Shown here piece by piece: positions 47,780 through 59,447 of a stretch of 64,000 nt of DNA. Position numbers and translations under genes: made by a program. Under the pieces are notes generated by a model. It was not told the origin of the DNA. It saw only the letters and a program-made list of their open reading frames with translations, and ran no database searches. The first letter of the stretch is position 1. Every line of letters starts with the position of its first letter. The DNA comes from Plutella xylostella (Eukaryota > Arthropoda > Insecta > Lepidoptera > Plutellidae): contig NC_063994.1 in assembly GCF_932276165.1 (NCBI RefSeq), forward strand, positions 3,844,001 through 3,908,000, in the 5' to 3' direction.

Positions 47780-48030
47780 TACGGGTGAGTCTTTGGTAGG
47801 TGCATATCTCTTCATTCTGAACAACTTTTGTTATAATGACCTTGGGATATAACGAAAAAAAAGATGCTTCCCGATACAAAAATTGGTTGTTTATGTGACA
47901 CTGTGTATGGGGAGTAACTAGATATATTTTTTCGAGAATATCCCAAGGTCTTTATAACAAAAAATGTTCAGAATGAAGAGCTCTGTAACATACTTCCGGA
48001 TATGCACCTACGAAAGAATCACCCTGTATA
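47780..48030. mobile_element. foldback element GGGTGAGTCTTTGGTAGGTG, copy 2
   Basis: Ends match 20700-20946 (GGGTGAGTCTTTGGTAGGTG; CACCTACGAAAGAATCACCC). The left arm has lost part of the CCGGAAGTATG segment. The LINE begins just after it. Confidence 0.8.
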
Positions 48031-48090
48031 TAAAAGCATTCGTTGAAAAAAACGTCGGTAATGACAAATATACACACTATGAGATATCGT

Positions 48091-50342
48091 AACGAAACTG
48101 CACATATACCTACAGGTCAGACCACAGTGGGCAGACCATTACCTTAGTAAACACTGACAAGACAAATAAAACTAAGGTGAGATGCAGACCGATTACTACA
48201 AAGAAAATTGACAATTACTTGAAGAAACTAGACGAAAAACTTCCGAATGTTAAATTAGATTGCAATTCTAATGAGATGTATAGTAACTTGTTTAAGATAA
48301 TAGCTGATGAGTTTGAGAGTAATTTTGAAACGAAGGAAGTTTTGATTGACAATAAAATTAAATTTTGTGACTGGGCTACAGAGGGTATTCGCAAAAGCAG
48401 GGCGACATTATATGATCTGTATGAGATGAAAACATTCATACTCCGACCTGACTTTCAATCTTATGTGAAGAAATATAGCAAGATGTATAAATGTGTCTGT
48501 CACTGTGCGAAGACAATTTTTATTAATAACAAGATTAAAGACTCTGCTAACAAATCTAAGGCCGTTTGGACTATTATTAATAACGAAACGGGGAAGAATC
48601 GAACACGCGAGACAAATTTATCTTTGAAGGTAGGCAATGACATTATAACATCGAATGATGCGGTGGCGAGGGTCTTTGAAGAGTTTTTTACGAACATTCC
48701 TTTAGAGACTACGTGTAACCTGGATTCTTCGGCTGCAGCAGCAGCTGAAACCCTGACGAAGGAGAACGCACCTTCAACCGATAAGGAATTTAAATTCAGA
48801 TATATTAATACATTAACTATTATAAAAACATTTAAGTCATTAAATATGAAGAAAACTGAAGACTTGTGGGGAATGTCAGTTAAATTTGTTCTTTCTATTA
48901 TTAATAAAATCGCCCCAATTTTAGCTAACATCTTTAATAAATGTATCGCTGAAGGTGTGTTCCCAGATCTTATGAAATTTAGTAAAATTATACCTCTGTT
49001 CAAAAGTGGGGATATGGAGGACCCTGCAAATTTCAGGCCTGTCTCGGTTCTTCCAGTTTTGAGTAAAATATTTGAGAGGGTCATACTCAGTCAGATGCTT
49101 TTGTATTTCAATGATGCTCGATTGTTTCATAGCCAGCAGTATGGTTTTACAAAAGGCAAATCAACAGCCGATGCCGGTACTGCGTTGATTAAGCACATAT
49201 TTGACGCCTGGGAAGACCATCACGATGCTATTGGAGTCTTCTGTGATCTGTCGAAGGCGTTTGATTGTGTAGACCATCAGACTTTAATTTCGAAACTTAG
49301 ATACTATGGAATAGGAGGAAAGGCTTTAGATTTGATATCTTCATATTTAGACAAGAGACAACAAAGGGTCGATATTAACAATACTAAATCACAGGGGGCT
49401 CATGTAAAAATAGGCGTCCCTCAAGGATCTATTCTAGGACCATTTTTATTCCTCATTTATATTAATGACTTGCCTTTTATGGTTGAAAAATTGACTAATA
49501 TAGTTTTATTTGCTGACGATACTTCTTTGCTTTTTAAAGTTAAAAGAAGAGAAAATAATTTTAATGAAATTAATTCAATTCTATCTGACATACACGATTG
49601 GTTTACCGTTAATAATCTTCTATTGAATTCTAAGAAAACGAAATGTATTAAATTTACACTGCCGAATGTTAGACAATGCGATACTAACATTATTCTAGAT
49701 GGGAATAAATTGGACCTAGTTAATGATACTGTCTTTCTTGGGATGACTATAGATTCAAAGTTACAGTGGGGACCTCACATTGAAAAATTGTCTGGAAGGT
49801 TGAGCTCCGCAGCTTTTGCTGTACGGAAAATTAGACAGCTGACCGACGTTGAAACCGCCAGATTAGTTTACTTTAGTTATTTCCACAGCTTATTATCGTA
49901 TGGCATTTTGCTTTGGGGTAGAGCAGCTGATATTGAAACTATATTTGTATTACAGAAAAGAGCCATCCGCTCTATATACAAACTTGGTTCCAGGGATTCA
50001 TTGAGAGAACTATTTAAAGAAATTAACATCCTTACAGTTCCATGTCAGTTCATTTTTTCCAATTTAATGTATGTACGAAAGAATATTTCAACTTTTGATA
50101 CAATTGGCAGTAATCATGACATTAATACTAGGAACAAGCATAAGCTGGCTTTTCCAGCGATGCGTCTGGCGAAAGTTAATAAATCGTTTTTAGGGTACTG
50201 TATTAGATTTTATAATAAGCTTCCAGCAGAAGTTGCTCAAATGCCAGAGAATAAGTTTAAGTGTTACATTAAAGAGAAACTCAGTAAAAAAGCTTATTAT
50301 AAAATTGATGATTACTTAGAGGACGTTAATGCATGGCTGTGA
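48091..50342 (+). CDS. 5'-truncated Jockey/CR1-like LINE, reverse transcriptase ORF
   Basis: This is the second ORF of a non-LTR retrotransposon, which copies its RNA into DNA at a nicked target. The frame is open from about 48091 with no natural ATG start; the first codons (SDHSGQTITL) resemble the end of an apurinic-like endonuclease domain. From about 48177 the 721-codon frame has no internal stop. RT motifs follow in order: FRPVSVLPVLSKIFE, FCDLSKAFDCVDH (about residue 352), GVPQGSILGPFLFLIYINDLP (shown in part: GVPQGSILGP) and the catalytic FADD (about 445). The C-terminal part is typical of Jockey-superfamily elements. Clade choice between Jockey and CR1 is uncertain. The clean frame suggests a recent insertion, but without the 5' part it cannot move by itself. 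Confidence 0.85.
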
Positions 50343-50590
50343 TAAGTAGTTAGCTCTGCTCATATTATTATAATAATAATTATTAAGCTTATATGTATTG
50401 TATACCAACTAGTTTTAAGTCTTTTTTTGAAAAGATGGCTCAGGAGTTTCTTGCCTCCGTTCTTCTCCTTAGACAGAAAGAGCCCCCCCTTATCCGAACG
50501 GAGAGTAATTTGTAAAAATTGACGTTCATCAGAAAATTTTATATTTGTACGATGAATAAAAAATTTTGAGTTTGAGTTTGAGTTAGAACA
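50343..50590 (+). mobile_element. 3' UTR and (TTTGAG)n tail of the LINE
   Basis: AT-rich UTR with GATGAATAAAAAATTTTGAG, then TTTGAGTTTGAG and loss of similarity near 50590. A short tandem tail instead of poly(A) is usual for this superfamily. Confidence 0.7.
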
Positions 50591-51127
50591 ATGAACTTAA
50601 TAAAACTTTTATATTATAATTTTAGATTTTATGCCAACATTAGCTTAAAGTTATCTTGTGCAAGTCAGTTACTGTGGAGTTAGTAAAAAAGTGGATTATA
50701 AAACATTCATACCTGAGATACCTCTACATATACTTTTGCCGCACGTAACGGGAATAAATTCCTCCAGCATAAAATAAGCTTTTTACTTACTAATATTGGG
50801 TGTTAAAGGTTTCCTAAATTACATTTCTGTATGTGTATTATAAAGACGGGTGAAATTTCACTACACTTTGATGGCTTACAAGGTGTTACGAGCGTGAGAA
50901 ATTACTCCCGCACCCGTAATCCCTGATTTTATGTATTCAAATAAATACATAAGTACTTTCAGTTTTTAATATTTGGTTTTCTCAGGGAAAAGTATAGTTA
51001 CCGGATATGTTAACATTTAAAGTTTTATGTACATATTTGCAGATTACAAGCAGTACAGTGATGACTCTTGTTTGCGTTGCATAACATGCCAAGTTACCAC
51101 GGGCCGTCCGTTGATGCGTAATCTAAT
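50591..51127. other. intergenic, no gene seen
   Basis: AT-rich sequence with no frame or repeat I can identify. Confidence 0.4.
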
Positions 51128-51235
51128 CCTAACTAATATAATAAATGCGAAAGTAAGTGTGTCTGTCTGTCTGCTCTTTCACGCCAAAACTACTGAAGGG
51201 ATTTAAATGAAATTTAGTATACATATGGTCTAGAC
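51128..51235 (+). repeat. left part of a dispersed repeat split by hAT DNA
   Basis: ACTAATATAATAAATGCGAA, then GTCTGTCTGTCTGCTCTTTC and ACGCCAAAACTACTGAAGGG, run to GTCTAGAC (51228-51235). The other half resumes at 55435-55535 (TATCCCGGAATTCCCACGAG ... GCACAGCTAGTC). The two halves form one common lepidopteran repeat. Confidence 0.65.
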
Positions 51236-51502
51236 CAGGGCCTCAAGTCTGCTAATGAATGGCGGCTCAATGCTGTGTCGTCTGAATGGTTTTCCGACTT
51301 TAGGTATCTGTTTTCTCTTGGTTAGTGAGTCCCAGTAGTGCAATATGAAACACTTAACACTTATTACTCTTTATTAACTTTAGTTCTTTAAAAAAGATGC
51401 AATAAATGTTTCCTAAAACGCAGATAATGAATACCTACAGTGCGAAACCCATGCTGCCGACACACAACTGTGCCGCCATTCTTTAGCAGACTTGGGGCCC
51501 AG
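51236..51502. mobile_element. hAT-like MITE
   Basis: CAGGGCCTCAAGTCTGCTAA and TTAGCAGACTTGGGGCCCAG are inverted ends of a 267-bp non-coding element, with GAATGGCGGC/GCCGCCATTC just inside. The right end abuts the left end of the larger hAT element. Confidence 0.7.
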
Positions 51503-53280
51503 CTATACTCAAACTGCGGCCCGCGGGCCGCATGTGGCCCGCCGGGCCTTTATCAGTGGCCCGCGTGCCATGAGAGATAATAGCGAATGTACATTATGTG
51601 TAAAAAGTATCGGAATTATATCCATAAAACAAAAAATGATTTATTCATCCTAATTTATTTTATCACCTTCAAAGTTTGATCCTTCAGAAACGATACAGAT
51701 ACGCCAACGAATTATCCAATCATCACAACATTTTTTAAACGCTGCTTTCACAGTTGTGTTTAGTACTCGCGGCGATTTTTCCTTATTGTCTTCTATCGAT
51801 TGAAAACAGTGTCTCGAAGTGGTAATTTGAATTTAGGAAAATAAAAAGAAGCTAGAGCCGTGAGTTGCAGGCATATCTGGTAAAAGGTCTTCGCACATTA
51901 TAACAACTCACCGGCGACTCGATTCTATGCTAGACATTGATATTTAAGCCCTGTGTCATTATGTTCAAGGTTTAATTTCAAAAAATGATTATAAAGTAGT
52001 GTACAACGAGTGGCCTACGCATCGTACACTAAAGGTCAACCCCGACACGTTTGTCACGTAATGACCACACGTCGTCCACGCAACGACCACACGTTGTCCA
52101 CGCAACGACTATGCGTTTGCGACTGACGCGCAGGGCCCGGCCCGGTAACCCCTTAGAGGGTTTTTGATAGGGTTTTTTGATAGGGTTTAATTAATCAAAC
52201 CATTTTCACTAAAACCCGAACCAATTTGGTTACCAAACCCTTTCAAGACTTTGGTTACCCCAAGAAAGTGTTTTTGTAGATGACATATAGAGGGTTTACT
52301 TAAGTCGTTCATTTGGGTTCAAATAAACCCTATCGGTTCGAACTCTCGGTTCGAACTCTCAGCTCGAGCTCTCGGCTCGGCTCTGTCTTCGCGGGGCACT
52401 CGGGTAGACTCGGATATTATACTGTGACGTGCCATCGTATATTTTTGTTTTGATTTGACAATTGAGTATTTCAGAGTTTACATTATTTGTGTTTTTGCAT
52501 GTTGAGCAGGGTGGAACTTAATTAGTGGTCAATCCAGTCAGCCCGTAGACCGATACATGATTTAGGTAACTACCTATTTATTTTCAGTTGTGGTTCAGTC
52601 CTATGTGTTGCGTAGCACCAATATTAGAGTTTATATTTTTTATTTCAATAAAAATAATAATATGGGTGATCGTATTGAGTGCTGCTGTTTCTTACATTGC
52701 TTACTAATTAATTTACAAATGCGGAGTTTCTGATTTTCCTCTTCATGTGTAGTAGGTATTAGGCTGCAGTTATACTCGGCGAGGTTTATAGTTAAGTATT
52801 GTAGGTTAATGAGAAATACCTTCTCTAATATTTTTAATAAATTATATTTGAGACTTGAGTCCTTTAAAATAACTTTATTTTAATGTATCCGTTTTTTGTG
52901 TAAACATAAAAGCTTGACATAGAATGTAGGTACCAAGTGATATAATTAACATTATTCACTGATAAAATTCACTCTAAATATGCATACCGAGGTAACGTCA
53001 ATGTATCCAACATAGCCCACAGTATAAAAGGAAGTAACTCAAAATTTAACAAAAAATGTTACGTCATTGATGTCGATTCTGAAGGCAAAAATTCTAATTT
53101 TAACGCTGTCAAACAAAAAAATTTGCTAGCATAAAATGACATTTATGGAAACAATCATAGAGTCGAATTTTAAACAAAAAAATTAAGGTACTGGGTACAG
53201 GTACAAGGACTACAACTGGAATTGTATGTTGACCATGTCCATAATAAGAATTACATTACATGACGTATGATATCTAATAC

Positions 53281-53410
53281 AATCCGGCTGCATTTTCATG
53301 CAGCCGTATTCATTACGGCTAAACGTTGATCCGCCGCATTACAAATCGGCCCTGTCTTGTTATGCAGCTAGCCGTAATGTAATACGGCGGATTATACGAT
53401 CTGGCTGCGA
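53281..53410. mobile_element. palindromic element (GCAGCCGTATTCATTACGGC)
   Basis: GCAGCCGTATTCATTACGGC and GATCCGCCGCATTACAAATC are answered by AGCCGTAATGTAATACGGCG and related sequence. About 130 bp inside the nested hAT. Confidence 0.55.
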
Positions 53411-53411
53411 C

Positions 53412-53660
53412 ATACTGAGCTACTGAGCCGAAACCTACATGTGCAGCATGTTATTAATTAAACCTTAAAATAAAGTCAGAATTTCAAAATTCGCGAAAAA
53501 ATATATCATTTTCCATAGAAACGTTGTTAGTCACGTGACTTTACTATAAAGAATGCTTTTTTTCGAATTTTTAAATTCTGTTTTTATTTTCGGGCTTAGA
53601 TAGAACATGCTGCACATATATATAGGTTTCGGCTTAGTATACCCTTTTTGCATCCCTGTA
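53412..53660. mobile_element. foldback MITE with GTTGCAAAA-type termini, copy 6
   Basis: ACTGAGCCGAAACCTACATG at the left and GGTTTCGGCTTAGTATACCC with CATCCCTGTA at the right; the outermost left terminus is lost. Confidence 0.65.
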
Positions 53661-54839
53661 TAAGGGTTGGATCCGATGTTATCAGCTTGATGACATTGAA
53701 TAGCACAACTTAACCAATAAAGATACACTTAAATACCAGTTTTATACTTAGGTAAAAGTTTATTTTGGCTCTACTGAAAAGTTTCAAAAATGAACATTGC
53801 CCCTCATGGTTCTGATGTCGAGATTTGTAGAATGACAACTCATTTGATGACAAGTTTTACAAAAAAAGTACTTGTATTCTTAGAAAGAAGGACTATTTTT
53901 CAAAAGCAAATAATAGCGGTTCAAAACCCTTTGTGATTTAAAAACACTTCGTGATAGGGTTTTAAAAACACTTCGTAAAGGGTTTTAAAACCTCTTTGTA
54001 AAGGGATACCAAATGAACTGGGTTACCAAATTAACTGGGTTATGCAATGAACGAATTAACCTGATCATAGGGTTTGAAGTGGTAACCATTTGGTTTGGGT
54101 AAGAGGTTTTATGATAAAGCCAATTGAATGAATAACCCATTGAAAGGGTTTTTCACGGGAAAGGGTTGTCCGGGCCCTGCTGACGCGTGACGGGCAACCA
54201 TTTGCCAGCCCACCCGTCAGCCAGGTTAGACGAGTTGTCTGTTGAATAACCCACTCGTTGGCACCGCGTTGTCCACTCGTTGACACCGCGTTGTCCACTA
54301 GTGACCATTGGGTGGATCAACTAGTTGACTACTCATCGAGAGTGTGAGTAGAGTTGCTGCCGCGTTGGCGTGGAGTTGTTATAATGTGCGAAGACCTTAA
54401 TATGCTCGATGGTATTTGTTGAGTGTTTGCTCAAAAATTCATTCACAATAATATCGTGGTGCAAAATCTTTTCTCGATTTTTTTTCCACAAATCTGGGCT
54501 TCTTCGTCGAATTTGCTGTATTAAATTCTACACAACCCGCAAATAATATAATTTTCCTACCGTTGGACTTTCTGGCAAGAATTCTAAGTGCACAACACCA
54601 CGATAGTCAAAGAAAACAGTCAACCTGACTTTCACTAACAATCGATAGAAGACAAAAAAGAAAATTCGCCGCGAGTACTAAACACAACTCTGGAAACAGC
54701 GTTTAAAAAAATGTTGTGATGGCGTATGTGAATTGTTTCTGAAGGAGCATACTTTGAAGGTGATAAAATAAATTTGGATGAATACTTAACAATCATTTTT
54801 TGTTTTATTGATCGAATCCCGATTCTTTTTAGACAGAGT

Positions 54840-55350
54840 AGTATTTATTTATTTATTTATTTATTGTTTAGAAAAACCAACAGCGTTTCACAAAATATAG
54901 TCTTAATTAGGTAAGTATTCTTAAATAATTCCAATAACAGGTTTCTACGAAAAATAAGTGATCTTAATTACATGATAGCAAGCAAACAAACATATTTTTT
55001 AAAGGAAAAAAAAATAAGTTAAATTACTCAGTTATAGTAGTAGTTACATGGATGGGGAAAACATATTATATAAGTATTTAAAAATTTAAAAATAACTAAC
55101 TGATAACTGTTACAAATAAATTATATACTTAATTAGTCTATATATTAAATCCACATATAATATAATATTTTATACATATTATTACACAATCCTATTAAAT
55201 AAAGCCACAAACATAATCAATTTATTACAATTTAGATATTTATTTATTACTTTACTGAAAGGGAGTTGTTGAGCATACTATGCATGTATAATATGCATGT
55301 GTTTTTATAAGTATATTATTATTCAGACAGTTTACATCGCTTTATAATAG
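54840..55350 (-). mobile_element. probable LINE 3' end, antisense
   Basis: TATTTATTTATTTATTTATT, then GTTTAGAAAAACC and AT-rich DNA, fit a minus-strand LINE tail inside the large hAT. No coding part recognised; the right limit is uncertain. Confidence 0.35.
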
Positions 55351-55434
55351 TAAAAAAAAAATGCTTGCGGCCCGCGACACCATGACTTAAACGTGTTTGT
55401 GGCCCTTATATAAAAAAAAGGTTGAGTACCAATG

Positions 55435-55535
55435 GTCTAGACCCTGAATAAGAACATAAGCTACTTTTTATCCCGGAATTCCCACGAGAAAACTTTTTAA
55501 GGCAAAGAGAAGCTCGCGGGCACAGCTAGTCTTTT
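55435..55535 (+). repeat. right part of the split dispersed repeat
   Basis: GTCTAGAC, then AAGCTACTTTTTATCCCGGA, CCCACGAGAAAACTTTTTAA and GCACAGCTAGTC. It continues 51128-51235. Confidence 0.65.
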
Positions 55536-56105
55536 AATAAACTTTAAATTCAAAAATATCCTTGTTTGAAAATATTTTATAAGGAGTAAGTACTTTCTTA
55601 GAATCACACCATGCTGGTGAGGACCACTTTGTTGATAAAATATTTACCAAATAGGTACCTACTCCAATAAACATGGTAGTCAATTTCAGTTTCCTGTATG
55701 TTTTTGACCGTAATCAAATAAGGGACGAGGGACCGAGCAAAAGAAATAGATAGGTATTACTTATTCAGAGGGATGAGGCGTCAAAATAAGTAGTGATGTT
55801 ATGATTCGTTACTGTCTATAAAGCCATAACATTCATGTTTGAATAGCTTTCTTGTGTTTGTGCGTGCATTTTTGTCCATTCAAAATTAATGGAAGGTGAA
55901 CATTGATGTCATTATTGGCAAATGGAAAATACAGCTATACGAAAAACCTTATACCTATAGAGTCGAATTTTTTTTAAGAAATTGTTATCACTCCACAGAC
56001 TTTATGTCCGTGCCTTTTGAAGAGTGGTAATTTTTATGAGATAGTTTTTAATTCTTTTATCTACTTTCTACTCGGTAAGGAAGTTTCATTTATATATAGG
56101 TATAT

Positions 56106-56860
56106 ATATTCTATCTTTTATATATATATTGTTCTTTTTTTTTTTCTTTTTCTTTTTTCCCTTTTTTTTTCCACTGCTGGGGGAAAATCCACATGGACAC
56201 CTGGGAAGAGGACCCAGGTAGTGTCGGGCGTTAACCGACTAAAAACCCCCAGCCGTGTATCTCATTATACAAGTTTTTTTTTTTTTTTTTTTTTTTTCTT
56301 TTTTTTTTCCTTTTTTTTTAAATTAATGGTTTTCAGAGTTAAACACATTTTTATAGTTAAACACATTTATTTACAAAAGCACAATACAATTTACAGACAC
56401 ATAGATTTGCCAAACCGTGAGGTTTGTTGGCAGAAAATCCTCTCGTTTACAATACGAAGTTTACATTGTATTGAGCAAGTATGTAAGTACACAAATGAAC
56501 AATATAAGAAGGTACATATCAATCATAATCATCTTGATAAGGCAGAAGATAGGTAATAATACACTAGTTGTTCATATTTAATATGGCATGTATGAAAATA
56601 TATTACAGGACAATAAGGTTCTTTATCTTCAACAGTAAGTACAGTAAACAAAGTCACAGTAATTCACCGGGCATGTAATGTAATTTCAACTTAGTTTTAA
56701 GCATATTTTTACTTGTACAATTCAGCAAAGAGTCACACTTACATTAGTAATGGCAACAAACTTAACAAGGACAGGGCCAATGCCAGCTGTCTTCGGAGAA
56801 CTTAGTAGACACCTGGCAATGGCTCGGCCCCTCAGTCGTTATAGGTCATGTTTTGCCTGA
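56106..56860 (-). mobile_element. LINE-like remnant with long T-rich runs
   Basis: Two T-rich runs (about 56134-56172, 56275-56320) flank CCACATGGACACCTGGGAAG and GTGTCGGGCGTTAACCGACT, then AAAAACCCCCAGCCGTG. I associate this with lepidopteran LINE 3' regions, read antisense. GCTGTCTTCGGAGAACTTAG near 56787 may belong to it. The frame at 56017-56556 runs through the T tract and is not a gene. Confidence 0.4.
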
Positions 56861-57000
56861 TGTTAGTGTGTGACTCTGTTCTTAAAGATAACTTATTTTA
56901 ATTGTTAGTTATGATATAATAATCAATAGGTTAGTTATATAAATTATTTTCCCAATTTGACCTATATTTTGCGCTCTTAACCAAAATTATATTTTATGAT

Positions 57001-57309
57001 TTATTCCGCCCCGTTTTGCCTTCTTAACATTTCCCCAGAAAGTGCAATGACCTCTTCGTCTCGATTCTTAACTGCCATTTTTAGATTGTACTCGAGGATG
57101 CGTTTCTTTGGCGCTGTTATTGCCGTTTTAGCGAGGTTGCCGATAGCGTCCTCGGTGTCATCCGCATAGTAGGTGCAGGCGGTGGTGTGCCTCGACAGCG
57201 CCACTACTGCGTGAGGTATGCTATCGTGCAACTTTATTTTATCTTTTGTTCTTATGATAATAACGGATTCGTACGTCAATCCCAAAATTGGTGGCTTCAG
57301 AATCGACAT
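57001..57309 (-). pseudogene. probable endogenous viral element: end of a superfamily 1 RNA helicase domain
   Basis: A 102-codon frame runs from ATG (57307-57309) to TAA (57001-57003) with no internal stop; an in-frame TAG lies just upstream. Residues about 9-21 (GLTYESVIIIRTK) look like helicase motif V, and residues 31-41 carry VALSRHT, the form of motif VI typical of helicases in alphavirus-like plant and insect RNA viruses (virga/nege/kita-like). Motif spacing (about 20 residues) fits. Motifs I-IV are absent, so this is a fragment of a replicase; the last 40 residues are unrecognised. Its codon use and GC content differ from the AT-rich flanks. It is not a working helicase. It may be a relic, a piRNA source or a small domesticated frame. 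I rely on motif reading alone. Confidence 0.6.
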
Positions 57310-58588
57310 GATTGAGCATGTAAGTACCTACTTACTAATTAGTTTGGCCATTTACCTACTCTAAGGCGATTCATAATTAACCATACATTTCCTGAAGCTC
57401 TATTATAGTATATTCCCTATAACATATATTATTATTATAACGTTTGTGAATGAGTATATTTACATTTCACCTACAGTATAGCATTTCAACCTAAAGGAGT
57501 ACGGACAAACTCAGTTCTAACTAATACTTAGGTCAAGCTTGTTAAAACGTCTTTATTGGCATGTTTCTCCACCTCTTTCTAGAGTCCCGTCCAAAATCAC
57601 ATAAAATAACTTTATTACTCACGTCCTGAGAGACAGAAAGTTGACTTAATAAAATAGTAACGTGCCCTAAGGTATTAAAAGTTGAAAAGAATCCAGAATT
57701 TCGTGCGGTGTAACTGATTACAAAGTCGAAACACCGATTAAACTAATAAAAAAATCCACTTGGGAAAATCTTTCAATTTATTTTCACGGAAAAAATCTTT
57801 GGTACTACCTTAACTCACCCACCCCGTCATAATGTATGTATAAGGTCTTGGGTTCGACTCCTGGCCGGGGAATCATAACTCATAAACATTCTAATATGAC
57901 ATTATATTCATTAAAAACACATTGTTTTTTAGGTAGGTAAGTTATAGAAAATGATGCATTCTGTAATGAAAGGCGGCTGAATAGGCTAGGGCGGTTTAGG
58001 TAAAACCTCCATGTTTTCAAGACACAGTTAACTATAAATATTTTCAGATTTTACTATGTGCTAATTTATCATAAAATAATGCGCACTCGGATGTACCCGA
58101 ATTAAAACTTTATTTTCAAGTTACTTACTATTTATTTGACACACTATCTGCAGGCAAATTATTGTTATATTAACACATCAAATAGGATGCGTAAAAAACC
58201 GGATCTCATATTTTCTTTGGCACCCTTTTCGCTCAACTTTTGATGTCTATTGATTAGGATTGAGAAGGGTCATCGCTCGTGTTGACTACCACAAAAGAGT
58301 TCTTGGTAAGGATTTAACACCAATCATCAACACCAGATTTACCCATAACGGAATCTGAGAGGTGTTATAAGTGAGACGCAAAAATAAATGCCTCGATTAT
58401 TCAGCAAAGTGCATACATTCTTTTTCTTTTGTGAAAGCACTCAGGTACATATTACGGCGGCGCCGACACATCATTTGACAAACTATATTTCCTCTTATTA
58501 TTCCGAAAGCTCAAGCACGTAGGACGTAGGTACATTAACAGCATAAAGTGTACGTACTCTACAATATAAACTCACTATTCATATAGGT
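57310..58588. other. intergenic, no gene seen
   Basis: AT-rich. A box B-like GGGTTCGACTCCTGG near 57849 is a decayed tRNA/SINE trace. There is no continuation of the viral frame here. Confidence 0.4.
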
Positions 58589-59199
58589 TAGAACGGGTTC
58601 CCCTCATCTCGCCTAATCTTTATTGCCCAAAACTCGTTGCGCATAACTCGTAAGGTATAAACTTTTTTGGTCAAATCATGACTTTGCCAAGTCTTACGTG
58701 GCATAAGGCTCGTTTCGCCTAAAACCCTTTTGGCACAATCTTGAAACACGTAAGTCTCGTTTGCTCAAATTGTTCGTATAGGTATAATCTTGTTTCTCCT
58801 AAATCTCTTAATATAATCTAAATAAATAATATATTAAGTATGTTGTAAATGTACAAATTGTGGTATTTTTCTCCTACATCCCGAAAATCACGATATTGAA
58901 TTATCAAAATATCGAAAGTTAATGACCATTATAATTATTACAAACGCCATCAAACCCCATGGGACCGAAACCTAAAGATAGGTGCGACGACGAGCAAAGC
59001 GAGGATCATATCATTATTAGACTATTCAAGATTTGGCCATACCATTATTAGGCTAAACAAAATTATGCGAAATAACTTTTTACTAAACGAGATTTATGCC
59101 ATACGATTTTCGGCGTAACGAGACTTTGACCAAACGTTACTATGCAATACGAGATTAGGCAAATAAATCTTATGCCAAAAAAGGTAGAACCCAAACCGT
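58589..59199. repeat. inverted array of degenerate 16-bp units
   Basis: The left half (58605-58810) consists of units like CTCGTTTCGCCTAAAA. The right half (59020-59180) consists of the reverse, units like ATTATGCGAAACGAG. Ends GGTTAGAACGGGTTC and GGTAGAACCCAAACC also pair partly. The centre is AT-rich. Non-coding; class unknown. Confidence 0.7.
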
Positions 59200-59327
59200 C
59201 AATGTTTGAATAGGCAGTTTCTGACTTTGACTGTACATATGTAACAGCACATCAGAATATTACCAAAAGCTTATAGTCGAATATTTTGTTATTTTTTAAA
59301 TTAAAATGTTCAAAAAAATTACTAAAG

Positions 59328-59443
59328 TTGGGTTGCACCATTTAACTTTAACTATTACAAACGTCAAATCCCTTGACGAGAGAGATCAATCTTTAAGAGA
59401 TTTGACGTTTGTAATAGTCAAATTTAAATGGTGCAACCCACCC
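59328..59443. mobile_element. palindromic MITE
   Basis: TTGGGTTGCACCATTTAACT and AAATGGTGCAACCCACCCT form the ends, with ACAAACGTCAAAT/ATTTGACGTTTGT inside. Confidence 0.75.
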
Positions 59444-59447
59444 TAAG

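Larger units (their letters stand above)
52131..54179. mobile_element. nested 2.05-kb hAT element with perfect 8-bp target duplication
   Basis: CAGGGCCCGG and CCGGGCCCTG are perfect 10-bp ends. CTGACGCG flanks both sides (52123-52130, 54180-54187). Subterminal GGTTACC and GGGTTT motifs repeat near both ends. No transposase frame remains, so it is non-autonomous. It carries two smaller foldback elements. Confidence 0.85.
51500..55434. mobile_element. large hAT-like element, composite, no transposase
   Basis: The left end CAGCTATACTCAAACTGCGG and the complement of the right end (CATTGGTACTCAACC) share TACTCAA and CGGCCCGC subterminal motifs, as in hAT elements. GTCTAGAC lies at 51228-51235 and 55435-55442, an 8-bp duplication matching the hAT pattern nTnnnnAn. 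Inside, 51600-52130 and 54188-54832 are inverted arms (GTCTTCTATCGATTG/CAATCGATAGAAGAC), split near their centre by a second hAT. Confidence 0.65.

Noticed and set aside
48500..49084. 194-codon minus-strand frame inside the LINE
   Set aside because: Antisense shadow of the reverse transcriptase ORF.
56017..56556. 179-codon frame rich in Phe as a membrane protein
   Set aside because: It is produced by long T runs of a LINE-like remnant; low-complexity translation, no start context.
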